This document shows positions 25,644 through 34,220 of a DNA stretch of 64,000 nucleotides, one piece after another; positions within the stretch are counted from its first letter, which is position 1; every line of letters begins with the position of its first letter. The DNA is from Flavobacteriia bacterium. Lineage in GTDB: Bacteria; Bacteroidota; Bacteroidia; Flavobacteriales_D; Crocinitomicaceae. The position numbers and the translations under genes were made by a program. The stretch is taken from assembly GCA_947446925.1 (NCBI GenBank), contig CANFHU010000006.1, forward strand, positions 86,044 through 150,043. The letters are read 5' to 3'. A model generated the notes under the pieces. The model saw only the letters and a program-made list of their open reading frames with translations, was not told the origin of the DNA and made no database searches.

Positions 25644-28478
25644 ATGATTAAAATATATATTCTCTTAGTCATTGTATCTTGTACTTTTTCTTTAATTACA
25701 TATTCAAATGTAAGTCCATTTTCTAAAGTTGTCCCTGAAAAAGTTTTGTATTCGGAGTATTCTACTATTCCAAGTTGGGTCGTTTTTACAAAAGGTAACG
25801 AATTAAAATTAGAAGATGTAACTAGTTTTTTAACCAATTATTCTGAAAGTAGTTCTTTTTTTGCATTGAAATTAATTGATAGTCAGAAAGATGTGCTTGG
25901 ATTTATTCATAATCGATATCAACAACTAATCAATGGTATTCCCGTAAATTATGCTTATTATGTAGTTCATATAAAATCCAATAAAGTGGTTTCTATGAAC
26001 GGTCAATTATTTGATAATATATGGTTTAGTGAAGTTTTATTAAATGAATATATTGCCGTACAAAAAGCAATACAGCATATTTCTGCTGAATCTTACATGT
26101 GGGAGGATAAACAGGAAGAAAATTTATTGAAGAAACAAACAGGTAATCAAAATGCAACCTATTTTCCAAGAGCTGAACTATGTTATTTTGTTGATCCATC
26201 GAATTTAAATAAACCAGCAACTAAAGCATATAAAATAGAAGTATATGCATCTTATCCATTGTCAAAAAAAAATGTATTTATTGATGTATCTACTGGTGAT
26301 GTATTATATGTCGAAAATCTTTTACAGTTTAAAGATGTAATAGGTACTGCAAAAACAGTGTATAGTGGTACACAGACTATAACTACAGATAGTTCAAGTA
26401 TTGGTTACACATTAAAAGAAGTTGGTAGAGGGAATGGTATTGAAACCTATAATATGAAAAACTCAACTAATTTTTCTGTAGATTTTATAGATAAAAATAA
26501 TCTTTGGGACACACTAAATAATCAAAAAGATCAATATGCAGTGGATGCACATTGGGGAGCAGAAAAAACGTATGATTATTATTTTCAGAAGCATAATCGA
26601 AATAGTGTTGATAATAATGGGTTTAAATTAATTAATATGGTTCATTATGGAAATGCTTATGGAAATGCATATTGGGATGGAAGTCGCATGGTTTTTGGAG
26701 ATGGAGATAACGTCAATTCTATGAATCCGTTAGTTTCTTTGGATATTATTGGGCATGAAATTACACATGGAATTACTTCCTTTACTGCAAAATTAATATC
26801 ACAAAATGAGTCCGGAGCTCTTAATGAATCCTTTAGTGATATTTTTGGTGCAACAATTGATTTGTATACACGACCTGATAAAGCAAATTGGAAAGTGGGG
26901 GAAGAGGTAAGTTCAGTGTATCGTTCTTTAGAAGAACCAAATGCTACCAAGCAACCAGATACGTATCAAGGTAATTACTGGCTTCCAATAAATGATGTTG
27001 ATTTTGGTGGGATTCATTGTAATAATGGCGTGCAAAATTTTTGGTACTATTTGTTAGTTTCGGGTGGAAACGGTACTAATGATAAAGGAAATAAATATAA
27101 TGTTGCAGGAATTGGGTTAGATAAAGCGGCAGCAATTGCGTATCGAAATTTAACAGTTTATTTAACTAGTTTATCCAATTTTCAAGATGCAAGATTTTAT
27201 TCTATAAAAGCTGCGATTGATTTGTTTGGATCTTGTTCACCTGAAGTAGAATCTGTAACAAATGCTTGGTTTGCGGTAGGGGTAGGATCTCCATATCTAT
27301 CGAAGGTTACAAGTGATTTTATTGCTACGTATGGTAAATCATGTAGAGAATTAAAAGTTAATTTCACAAACACTAGCAGTAATGCGAAGAGTTATTTTTG
27401 GGATTTTGGAGATGGAAATACTACGGATACTCCAAATCCAACGCACACATATACTAAACCAGGAACATATACTGTTCAATTAATTGCTAGAGCTTCTAAT
27501 GCTTGTGGAATTTCAGATTCTATTAGTAAGAAAGATTTGGTAGAGATACATCCTATCAATCCTAAGCCTATTCAAGTTACGATTTGTCCAGATGATTCAA
27601 TTATATCTCTGATTTCTGAAATGAAAGGTCCATTAGCATGGTATTCTTCGGATACATCACAAACAATTCTTGATACTTCAAATATTTTTACGTTTAATAA
27701 TCCGAAAAATGATACGAGTTTCTTTCTAGCTAGTTCTAGGATAGTAACCGATAGTATTATGTATGTTGGAGAAAAGAATGTAAATACAAATATTGGAAAT
27801 TATGCTGCAACAGTTCGATATCAAATTTTTGATGTATTTAAACCTTTGGTACTAAAATCAGTATTGGTAAATGCATACGCATCTGGAGAAAGGGTAATAG
27901 AGTTGCGTGATGCTTCAGGGAATGTGTTACAGTCAAAAAACATTAATATACCATTTGGAATTCAGCGGGTAGAATTGGGTTTTGAAGTGGATCCTGGAAT
28001 GGATTATCAACTTGGTTTGAGTGGTACATTAGCTTCACTCGGTAGGTCTGATTCAGGGGTGAAATACCCTTATGAAATAAAGGATTATATTTCGATTAAA
28101 GCTAGTAATGCTTTAAATGCAGGGCTGCAATATTATTATTCTTTTTATGATTGGGAGATAGTTTCTGTTGGATGTAACGATACTCGCCAGGAATATCAAG
28201 TGAAAATTATACAGGATGCATGTTTGAAAAATGGGTTGAATAATGTAATCCTAAACCATGTAAGTATTTTCCCAAATCCGACACAACGATTTGTTAAAAT
28301 AACAAACCTATCTAATGGCAAATTAATCGTGAAGGATTTATTGGGGAAAGTTATTTTAGATAAAATTACTGTAAATGGAGACTTAGATCTTGATTTATTT
28401 TCGTGGGAAAAAGGTGTCTATTTATTAGAACTTAACACCACGGATGGTGTGGGGGTTATTCGTATCATAAAAGAATAA
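25644..28478 (+). CDS. Secreted M4-family (thermolysin-like) metalloprotease with PKD and T9SS domains
   Basis: This exported zinc endopeptidase has 944 residues. A signal peptide (about 1-20) is followed by an FTP/PepSY-type propeptide (about 25-210) and a catalytic domain (about 230-550). Zinc ligands His371 and His375 and catalytic Glu372 form HEITH; Glu395 in LNESFSDIFG is the third ligand, at the correct thermolysin spacing. A PKD domain (about 555-640; YFWDFGDGNTTDTPNPTHTY) follows, then a beta region with VGEKN that resembles a choice-of-anchor or adhesion module, and a T9SS sorting domain (IFPNPTQRFVKI to the end). It probably digests external protein. Two peptide transporters at 60-63 kb and pruA fit the same nutrition. 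No propeptide or active-site defect is seen. Confidence 0.93.
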   Translation: MIKIYILLVIVSCTFSLITYSNVSPFSKVVPEKVLYSEYSTIPSWVVFTKGNELKLEDVTSFLTNYSESSSFFALKLIDSQKDVLGFIHNRYQQLINGIPVNYAYYVVHIKSNKVVSMNGQLFDNIWFSEVLLNEYIAVQKAIQHISAESYMWEDKQEENLLKKQTGNQNATYFPRAELCYFVDPSNLNKPATKAYKIEVYASYPLSKKNVFIDVSTGDVLYVENLLQFKDVIGTAKTVYSGTQTITTDSSSIGYTLKEVGRGNGIETYNMKNSTNFSVDFIDKNNLWDTLNNQKDQYAVDAHWGAEKTYDYYFQKHNRNSVDNNGFKLINMVHYGNAYGNAYWDGSRMVFGDGDNVNSMNPLVSLDIIGHEITHGITSFTAKLISQNESGALNESFSDIFGATIDLYTRPDKANWKVGEEVSSVYRSLEEPNATKQPDTYQGNYWLPINDVDFGGIHCNNGVQNFWYYLLVSGGNGTNDKGNKYNVAGIGLDKAAAIAYRNLTVYLTSLSNFQDARFYSIKAAIDLFGSCSPEVESVTNAWFAVGVGSPYLSKVTSDFIATYGKSCRELKVNFTNTSSNAKSYFWDFGDGNTTDTPNPTHTYTKPGTYTVQLIARASNACGISDSISKKDLVEIHPINPKPIQVTICPDDSIISLISEMKGPLAWYSSDTSQTILDTSNIFTFNNPKNDTSFFLASSRIVTDSIMYVGEKNVNTNIGNYAATVRYQIFDVFKPLVLKSVLVNAYASGERVIELRDASGNVLQSKNINIPFGIQRVELGFEVDPGMDYQLGLSGTLASLGRSDSGVKYPYEIKDYISIKASNALNAGLQYYYSFYDWEIVSVGCNDTRQEYQVKIIQDACLKNGLNNVILNHVSIFPNPTQRFVKITNLSNGKLIVKDLLGKVILDKITVNGDLDLDLFSWEKGVYLLELNTTDGVGVIRIIKE

Positions 28479-28536
28479 AGTTAAATAATCGAAAAAAAAA
28501 TAGGTGTTCGTATTTTTATTCGATTAAATTGCATAA

Positions 28537-28552
28537 ATTTACCATGGTAAAT
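28537..28552. promoter_or_regulatory. 16-bp perfect palindrome upstream of the YceI genes
   Basis: ATTTACCATGGTAAAT lies 26 nt upstream of the first yceI start codon, where an operator or a promoter-overlapping site is plausible. The left arm includes TAAATTTA, a one-base variant of the -7 element. No regulator gene is adjacent. Confidence 0.35.
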
Positions 28553-28577
28553 AAAAATAACTTAATTAAAATTAAAA

Positions 28578-29156
28578 ATGAAAAAATTAACATTGATTGC
28601 AGGTCTTGCATTCGGATTATTTTCTTTTGTTCCAACAGAAGCTACAACTTGGGGGATTGACGGTGTACATTCACGTGTAGGTTTTTCTATTAATCATTTA
28701 GGAATTAATGATGTATTAGGATACTTTACTAAATATGAGTCTATTATAACTTCTTCAAAAGAAGATTTCTCGGATGCAGTTTTTGAATTTTCTGCTGAAG
28801 CAGCAAGTGTAAGTACTGGATTTGATGGTTTAGATGGACATTTGAAACAACCTGATATGTTTGATGTAGTTGCTCATCCAAGATTAACTTTCAAAAGTAC
28901 TTCGGTAGCTAAAAAAGACGATAAAAATTACGAAGTGAAAGGTGATTTAACACTTCATGGTGTAACAAAATCAATTACGTTGAAAGCTGTAAAAAGTGCT
29001 GCAATTGTTCATCCAATGACAAAGAAAACAGTTGTTGGATTTAAATTATCTGGTGTAATTAACCGTAAAGACTTTAAAGTTGGTGTTGAATTACCTGGAG
29101 TTGTTGCTAGTGAAGAAGTTACAATCATTGCTAACACTGAGTTTGCTAAAAACTAA
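28578..29156 (+). CDS. YceI-family lipid-binding-like protein 1
   Basis: This secreted or periplasmic beta-barrel protein has 192 residues. A signal peptide (about 1-22, LTLIAGLAFGLFSFVPTEA) precedes the YceI domain, with WGIDGVHSRVGFSINHLGI, a VSTGFDGLDGHLKQPDMFD segment (FxxR/H type) and GDLTLHGVTKSITL near residue 130. YceI proteins bind polyisoprenoid-type lipids in their barrel; the physiological role varies. The second paralogue begins one base after the stop. Confidence 0.92.
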   Translation: MKKLTLIAGLAFGLFSFVPTEATTWGIDGVHSRVGFSINHLGINDVLGYFTKYESIITSSKEDFSDAVFEFSAEAASVSTGFDGLDGHLKQPDMFDVVAHPRLTFKSTSVAKKDDKNYEVKGDLTLHGVTKSITLKAVKSAAIVHPMTKKTVVGFKLSGVINRKDFKVGVELPGVVASEEVTIIANTEFAKN

Positions 29157-29157
29157 T

Positions 29158-29694
29158 ATGAAACATATTACTATGTATGTTGCGACGCTGTCCATTCTAT
29201 GGATGGCGTTTGCTTTTTTACCACAAGAGAAACTTGGGTGGAAAATAGATAAAAAATACAATGTTCATTTTTCTAGTCCTTCGGTAGGAGGGGTGTTTAC
29301 TGTTTTTAAAGGAGAAGTAGTATTTGATAAAAATGATTTAAATACTGCTTCGTTTAAATTAACAATTGATCCAACCTCTGTAAATACTGGAAATGCGATG
29401 CAGAATGGGCATATTCAACAAAAAGACTGGTTGGACTCAAAGAAATATAGCTCTATAGATTTTGTTTCCACTAGTTTCCTCAAAGATGGAGAGAAATATA
29501 CCGTATTTGGTGATTTGACGCTACATGGAGTGAGGAAATCGATAAAAGTACCATTTACTTATATTGAGGAGAAAAAGAAATCAAAAGTCTTGGCGGCTTT
29601 CTCGTTTAATCGATTTGATTATGGGGTGGGTAGTCCGAATGATGGAGTAGATTCTATATTGAATATAGATGTGGTAATGCCATTAAAAAGATGA
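29158..29694 (+). CDS. YceI-family lipid-binding-like protein 2
   Basis: This 178-residue paralogue is transcribed with the preceding gene. The open frame begins earlier, but ATG 29158, one base after the first yceI stop, gives a proper signal peptide (KHITMYVATLSILWMAFAF). The YceI domain follows, with KIDKKYNVHFSS, VNTGNAMQNGHIQQKDW and GDLTLHGVRKSIKVP. The two copies share the order of motifs but are clearly diverged, so this is an old duplication rather than a recent one. It ends at a bidirectional terminator. Confidence 0.92.
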   Translation: MKHITMYVATLSILWMAFAFLPQEKLGWKIDKKYNVHFSSPSVGGVFTVFKGEVVFDKNDLNTASFKLTIDPTSVNTGNAMQNGHIQQKDWLDSKKYSSIDFVSTSFLKDGEKYTVFGDLTLHGVRKSIKVPFTYIEEKKKSKVLAAFSFNRFDYGVGSPNDGVDSILNIDVVMPLKR

Positions 29695-29728
29695 AAAAAA
29701 AATGGGGTTAATTAACCCCATTTTTTTT
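29695..29728. terminator. Bidirectional terminator between yceI and the PLP enzyme
   Basis: AATGGGGTTAATTAACCCCATT is a perfect palindrome with A8 before and T8 after. It starts at the yceI stop codon and serves the convergent gene too. Confidence 0.88.
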
Positions 29729-29731
29729 GTT

Positions 29732-31000
29732 TTATTTTTTGTCTATTTCAACAGACGCTAATTCATCGGATTTATATTCTCCTGAATCAAGTTTAGATTT
29801 TAATTTTTTGAATGTTTCCAATGTGTAATTTACATCTTCCAAGGTATGAGCAGCTGTAGGGATAATACGCAGCATAATTACATCTTTTGGTACAACTGGA
29901 TAAATTACAATCGAACAAAAGATATTGTAGTTTTCTCTTAAATCATACGTTAAGTTTGTAGCTTCTGCTAACGAACCCTTCATAAATACTGGAGTTACAG
30001 GAGAATTAGTTGCTCCAATATCAAATCCTGCCTCTTTAAATCCAGTTTGTAATGCGTTTGTGATTTCCCATAATTTATTTTTCAATTCTGGACGTGTACG
30101 CAATAATTCTAAACGTTTACGCGCACCAATTGTAATTGTCATTGGCAACGCTTTCGCGAACATTTGCGAACGCATATTATAACGAAGGTATTCAATAATA
30201 CTCTCATCACCACAAATAAATCCGCCTATAGAAGACATGGATTTTGCAAACGTACCAAATAAAACATCAATTTCATTTTGTACGCCTTGCGCTTCTCCGG
30301 CACCTTGTCCTGTTTCGCCAAGAGTTCCAAATCCATGTGCATCATCCACAAATAAACGGAAATTGTATTTTCCAGACTTTCTAAATTCTACAATTTCTTT
30401 TAATTTTCCTTGATCTCCAGCCATACCGAAAACTCCTTCGGTAATCACCAAGATTCCTCCTCCAGTTTGTTCTGCTAAACGAGTTGCATTGCGCATTTGT
30501 TTATCAAAACTTTCCATGTCATTGTGTTGGAACACAAAACGTTTTCCTGAGTGTAAACGCATTCCATCTAAAATACATGCATGCGATTCACTATCGTAAA
30601 CAATAATATCAGAACGATCTACTAATGAATCAATTGCGGAAACCATACCTTGATAACCAAAATTCAAAAGGATACAATCTTCTTTTTGCATGAAATCCGC
30701 TAGTTCATTTTCTAACTTTTCGTGCTCTGCTGTTTGACCAGTCATCATACGTGCACCCATCGGATATGCTAATCCATATTGTTTCGCTGCATTTGCATCT
30801 GCTTCACGAACTTCTGGATGATTTGCTAAACCTAAATAGTTATTCAATGACCAGATTAAACATTCTTTCCCTCTAAAAAGCATTTTGTTACCCAATTCAC
30901 CTTCTAATTTTGGGAAAGTGAAATAACCATGAACCCCTTTTGAATATTGTCCAATAGGACCTCTATTTTTTTTGATTTTGTCAAATATGTCTTGTGCCAT
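29732..31000 (-). CDS. Alpha-oxoamine synthase, probable serine palmitoyltransferase
   Basis: This PLP enzyme of 422 residues condenses an amino acid with an acyl-CoA. The fold-type I signatures are GARMMTGQ, the cofactor-stacking His140 in SESHACILDG, FVDDAHGFGTLGETG with Asp220 and His222, and Lys253 in GTFAKSMSSIGGF as the Schiff-base lysine. The GTF-x-KS form resembles serine palmitoyltransferase (first step of sphingolipid synthesis, known in many Bacteroidota) more than the TLGKA form of glycine C-acetyltransferase or BioF. It is monocistronic and divergent from ychF. The acyl-CoA and amino-acid preferences remain inferred. Confidence 0.85.
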   Translation of the reverse strand: MAQDIFDKIKKNRGPIGQYSKGVHGYFTFPKLEGELGNKMLFRGKECLIWSLNNYLGLANHPEVREADANAAKQYGLAYPMGARMMTGQTAEHEKLENELADFMQKEDCILLNFGYQGMVSAIDSLVDRSDIIVYDSESHACILDGMRLHSGKRFVFQHNDMESFDKQMRNATRLAEQTGGGILVITEGVFGMAGDQGKLKEIVEFRKSGKYNFRLFVDDAHGFGTLGETGQGAGEAQGVQNEIDVLFGTFAKSMSSIGGFICGDESIIEYLRYNMRSQMFAKALPMTITIGARKRLELLRTRPELKNKLWEITNALQTGFKEAGFDIGATNSPVTPVFMKGSLAEATNLTYDLRENYNIFCSIVIYPVVPKDVIMLRIIPTAAHTLEDVNYTLETFKKLKSKLDSGEYKSDELASVEIDKK

Positions 31001-31169
31001 AATTGCAGTGTTTACTAAGTATAAAACAAATGTTAATTGATGCGAATTTAGTGAGTTTTTGGGTTGTTTTTTCGCACTAGTTTTCTTTTTATTAACAGCT
31101 TTGGTTCATAAAAAAGGATATTCTAGGTGACTATTAAAATGCTAGTGTATCTAGCTACAAGGATTTATT

Positions 31170-31177
31170 TATATTTG
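31170..31177 (+). promoter_or_regulatory. -7 promoter element of ychF
   Basis: TATATTTG, followed by GCAC, 16 nt before the ATG. No TTG lies at -33. Confidence 0.6.
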
Positions 31178-31193
31178 CACAAAAAAATTACTA

Positions 31194-32291
31194 ATGGCTT
31201 TAAAATGTGGAATTGTTGGGTTACCAAATGTTGGGAAATCCACCTTGTTTAATTGTTTGTCTAACGCAAAAGCGCAGTCTGCAAACTTTCCTTTTTGTAC
31301 AATTGAACCGAATGTAGGAACAATTTCAGTTCCAGATCCACGTTTAGAAGTCTTGGAGACAATTGTTAATCCTGAAAGAGTTGTTCCAACTACCATGGAG
31401 ATAGTGGATATTGCTGGATTAGTAAAAGGTGCCTCAAAAGGAGAGGGTTTAGGAAACCAATTTCTTGCAAATATTCGTGAAACAGATGCAATCATTCACG
31501 TTTTACGTTGTTTTGACGACGGGAATATTATACATGTGGATGGAAGTGTTAATCCAATCAGAGACAAAGAGGTGATTGATATTGAATTACAGTTAAAAGA
31601 TTTTGAAACGATCGAAAAACGAATTCTAGCACTTTCAAAAAGTTTAAAGACTGGGGATAAAGATATTCTTAAAGAAAACGAAATAGCTTACCGCGTAAAA
31701 GATCATTTAGAAAAAGGACTTTCTGTTCGTTCCATGGAATTTGATGAAAAAGAAATTGAGTTTGTCCATAAATTTCAATTGATTACTTCAAAACCAGTTT
31801 TATATCTATGTAATGTAGATGAATCTTCTGTGAAAACGGGTAATAAATACGTGGATCAAGTAAGAGAAAACGTGAAAGCAGAAAACGCTGAAGTATTAGT
31901 GATTGGTGCGAAAATTGAAGCGGATATTACGGAATTAGAAACGTATGATGAGCGTCAAATGTTTCTTGAAGAATTAGGGTTAGAAGAGCCAGGTGTAAAT
32001 AGATTAATCCGTTCGGCTTATTCCCTGTTAAATCTACAAACTTATTTTACTTGTGGTGTAAAAGAGGTTAGAGCTTGGACTATTACAAAAGGGATGACCG
32101 CACCTCAAGCAGCAAGTGTAATTCATACCGATTTTGAAAAAGGCTTCATTCGTGCAGAAGTCATGAAATATGTAGATTATACAACATTGAAATCTGAAGC
32201 AGCGGTTAAAGATGCCGGTAAATTTAAAGTCGAAGGAAAAGAATATGTTGTGGAGGATGGTGACATTATGCATTTTAGATTTAATGTTTAA
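31194..32291 (+). CDS. ychF: Redox-regulated ATPase YchF (Obg-family)
   Basis: This universally conserved P-loop protein has 365 residues and hydrolyses ATP rather than GTP; it is linked to ribosomes and to control of oxidative-stress responses. Domains are the G domain (1-200) with GLPNVGKSTLFN (8-19) and DIAGLVKGASKGEGLGN, a coiled-coil insert (about 125-190), and a C-terminal TGS domain (about 280-363), containing TCGVKEVRAWTI. The noncanonical NxxE-type base-recognition site is consistent with ATP use. Own promoter; a REP-like palindrome and a terminator follow. Confidence 0.96.
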   Translation: MALKCGIVGLPNVGKSTLFNCLSNAKAQSANFPFCTIEPNVGTISVPDPRLEVLETIVNPERVVPTTMEIVDIAGLVKGASKGEGLGNQFLANIRETDAIIHVLRCFDDGNIIHVDGSVNPIRDKEVIDIELQLKDFETIEKRILALSKSLKTGDKDILKENEIAYRVKDHLEKGLSVRSMEFDEKEIEFVHKFQLITSKPVLYLCNVDESSVKTGNKYVDQVRENVKAENAEVLVIGAKIEADITELETYDERQMFLEELGLEEPGVNRLIRSAYSLLNLQTYFTCGVKEVRAWTITKGMTAPQAASVIHTDFEKGFIRAEVMKYVDYTTLKSEAAVKDAGKFKVEGKEYVVEDGDIMHFRFNV

Positions 32292-32292
32292 A

Positions 32293-32342
32293 TTTTTTTA
32301 TTTGTAGAGATATGGTATGCCATATCTCTACAAATAAAAAAA
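32293..32342. repeat. REP-like palindrome downstream of ychF
   Basis: Two 23-nt arms (32293-32315 and 32320-32342) are perfectly complementary around TATG. The core is TTTGTAGAGATATGG and its complement. T7 lies on the left and A7 on the right, the reverse of an intrinsic terminator, so termination is not its likely role. TGTAGAGA-type inverted repeats occur dispersed in other bacterial genomes; assignment to such a family is inference. Confidence 0.6.
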
Positions 32343-32348
32343 AGTACA

Positions 32349-32388
32349 AAAAAATCCCGAATCAAAAAAAAATGATTCGGGATTTTTT
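32349..32388. terminator. Bidirectional terminator downstream of ychF
   Basis: AAAAAATCCCGAATCA, A-rich loop, TGATTCGGGATTTTTT is a perfect 16-bp stem. It follows the REP-like palindrome and can serve ychF and the convergent DUF2795 gene. Confidence 0.88.
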
Positions 32389-32513
32389 ATTGAATGAATT
32401 ATAAGTTAGATTTTTTGAGGTAGATAAAAAATTAAATTCCGGAGTGTACAAAAGTATATGACGGATTTAATTTTGAAATCGAACGAAGAAAAAGCAGCTT
32501 ATAATTTGTTCAA

Positions 32514-32735
32514 TTAATATTCATCTTCATTGAAAAGAAAATCATCTTTAGAAGGGTAGTCAGGCCAAATTTCTTCAATACTTTCGTATACATCGCCTTC
32601 ATCTTCTAAATCTTGTAAGTTCTCAACAACTTCTAATGGTGCTCCATGACGAATTGCAAAATCGATTAATTCGTCTTTAGATGCTGGCCAAGGTGCATCT
32701 TCTAAGTAGGATGCTAATTCTAATGTCCAATACAT
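32514..32735 (-). CDS. DUF2795 family protein
   Basis: This small acidic protein of 73 residues has a DUF2795-like pattern: YLEDAPWPASKDELIDFAIRHGAP, then a short helix with VVENLQDLEDEG and an acidic tail. The family occurs as short stand-alone proteins and its function is unknown. It is highly negatively charged at the C-terminus (about 15 Asp/Glu in the last 35 residues). It is monocistronic with its own promoter element. Confidence 0.85.
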   Translation of the reverse strand: MYWTLELASYLEDAPWPASKDELIDFAIRHGAPLEVVENLQDLEDEGDVYESIEEIWPDYPSKDDFLFNEDEY

Positions 32736-32768
32736 AATATACTAGTTTATTAAGTTTTGTTTTTTGCA

Positions 32769-32776
32769 CAAAAGTA
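32769..32776 (-). promoter_or_regulatory. -7 promoter element of the DUF2795 gene
   Basis: Minus strand TACTTTTG fits TAnnTTTG, 33 nt before the ATG; the -33 element is not evident. Confidence 0.5.
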
Positions 32777-32883
32777 ATTTTATTTTGATAACATTATAAT
32801 TTTTAATTATAATCTATTTGTTAATTTTTAAACAATTTTGAATGGATATCAAAATAAAACACAGTAAATATTTTTATATTTGA

Positions 32884-33432
32884 TTAATACCTTGGTTTCC
32901 AAGGTGATTCATTTGCGTTTAACTCTTGAGATAACTTTCTAGAAAGTACGAACAAATAATCGCTTAATCGATTTAGATATTTTAGAATAACTGGATCTAC
33001 AACACTAACTTCGTTTAAGTTATCTGTAATTCTTTCCGCACGTCTACATACGCATCTAGCAATATGACAATAGGAAACAGTTGAATGTCCTCCAGGTAAT
33101 ACAAATGATTTCATTTCAGGTAAATTTGTATCCATTTCATCCATGCAATTTTCAAGAAATACGACATCACTTTCCGATAATTCAGGAAGTGTCATGGTGT
33201 TTGTCTCAGGATCTGCAGCAAGTAACGAACCAATTGTAAATAATCGATCTTGAATTTCAAGAATTTGGTGGATATATAAAGAGTTTATTTCTTGGTCTCT
33301 TATTAAACCTAGATGTGCATTTAACTCATCGATTGTACCATAGGATTCAATACGTAATGCATGTTTAGGGACACGTGTCCCTCCAATTAACTGGGTAGTT
33401 CCGGTGTCTCCTTTTTTAGTGTATATTTTCAT
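32884..33432 (-). CDS. Cob(I)yrinic acid a,c-diamide adenosyltransferase (PduO type)
   Basis: This enzyme transfers the adenosyl group of ATP to cob(I)alamin to form adenosylcobalamin. It has 182 residues, all-helical. The N-terminal ATP loop KIYTKKGDTGTTQLIGGTRV (2-21) is diagnostic, followed by ELNAHLGLIR, and near the C-terminus RCVCRRAERI and YLNRLSDYLFVLSR. It lies 7 nt after the methyltransferase gene on the minus strand. No other cobalamin gene is nearby and there is no cobalamin riboswitch upstream. Confidence 0.95.
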   Translation of the reverse strand: MKIYTKKGDTGTTQLIGGTRVPKHALRIESYGTIDELNAHLGLIRDQEINSLYIHQILEIQDRLFTIGSLLAADPETNTMTLPELSESDVVFLENCMDEMDTNLPEMKSFVLPGGHSTVSYCHIARCVCRRAERITDNLNEVSVVDPVILKYLNRLSDYLFVLSRKLSQELNANESPWKPRY

Positions 33433-33439
33433 AATTAGT

Positions 33440-34219
33440 TTATAGACTTGTTAATACGTTTTTTAATTTTATAATAAAGTGTTCTTTTTCTTTTCCAGAT
33501 TTCTTCATAATAATTCCCATTTTAAATAAATCTAATGTCAAATGAAAATCTTTGCTTGCAATTATTGTTTTCCATGCTTCAAACATATCTTTACTCCAAC
33601 GAATGTCATCTAGTACAAAAATAGTATCATCATGACTATAATTTCCTAACATGTTCAAATACTTTAACAATGATTCGCCACGATGATCTCCGTCAATATA
33701 AATTAGGTCAAATTTTTGAGGTTCTAAATTTTTGATGAAATCTTCAAATTTGGATTGCACAAAAAGAAGGTTGTCGTGTGTAAGGTTTTGTTTCGCAATG
33801 TTTTGTGTTTCAATGCAACCATCAACACTAACAATTTTCGCATTCGGATTTCCTTCATGTAAGAAAAAAGTTCCAACTCCGAGGTTTGTACCAAGTTCTA
33901 ATACGGATTTTGGATGGTAGTAATTAGTTAACTTATAGAGTAATTGTGCATACGTCCTTTTACAACTAGCATTTTTATAAATAGCTGAAATTGTGCGAAT
34001 TTCCCCCATTTTTTTGGATCCTGCTCCAAAATCGGTTGTCTTAACTTTTGTAAGGCTGGAGGATAAACGTTGTGTAAATTGTTTCGTTTTGTTTTTAAAT
34101 GCTTGAGGTATCTTAGTTTTTAGGCAAGAATCAACAAAATTATACACAAAAGGGGAGTGTATTTGGTGTCTTCCTTGGGCTTTTCGAATGTAATTAATAT
34201 ATTCGCGTATCAAATGCAT
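33440..34219 (-). CDS. Class I SAM-dependent methyltransferase
   Basis: This 259-residue protein has a Rossmann methyltransferase core in its second half. Motif I is VLELGTNLGVGTFFL (about 98-112), followed by KIVSVDGC and FDLIYIDGDHRGESLL, the pattern of Methyltransf_24/O-methyltransferase-like proteins. The N-terminal 90 residues are basic (QAFKNKTKQFTQRL, DFGAGSKK) and resemble a family extension common in Bacteroidota. The substrate is unknown. Its start codon is one base from a GTG on the opposite strand, so its promoter lies inside the DUF4301 gene. Confidence 0.82.
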   Translation of the reverse strand: MHLIREYINYIRKAQGRHQIHSPFVYNFVDSCLKTKIPQAFKNKTKQFTQRLSSSLTKVKTTDFGAGSKKMGEIRTISAIYKNASCKRTYAQLLYKLTNYYHPKSVLELGTNLGVGTFFLHEGNPNAKIVSVDGCIETQNIAKQNLTHDNLLFVQSKFEDFIKNLEPQKFDLIYIDGDHRGESLLKYLNMLGNYSHDDTIFVLDDIRWSKDMFEAWKTIIASKDFHLTLDLFKMGIIMKKSGKEKEHFIIKLKNVLTSL

Positions 34220-34220
34220 A

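Noticed and set aside
28487..28525. Imperfect AATCGAA...TTCGATT hairpin after the M4 protease gene as a terminator
   Set aside because: The stem is AT-only at its core with mismatches and lacks a proper T run; termination there cannot be supported.
29080..29157. N-terminal extension of the second YceI protein from 29080
   Set aside because: The extension lies inside the first yceI gene; the ATG at 29158 begins a clear signal peptide right after the upstream stop.
32458..32517. 19-codon frame after the ychF terminator (starts MTDLILK)
   Set aside because: It is too short to support, has no recognised family, has no promoter or clear ribosome site, and overlaps the end of the DUF2795 gene on the other strand.
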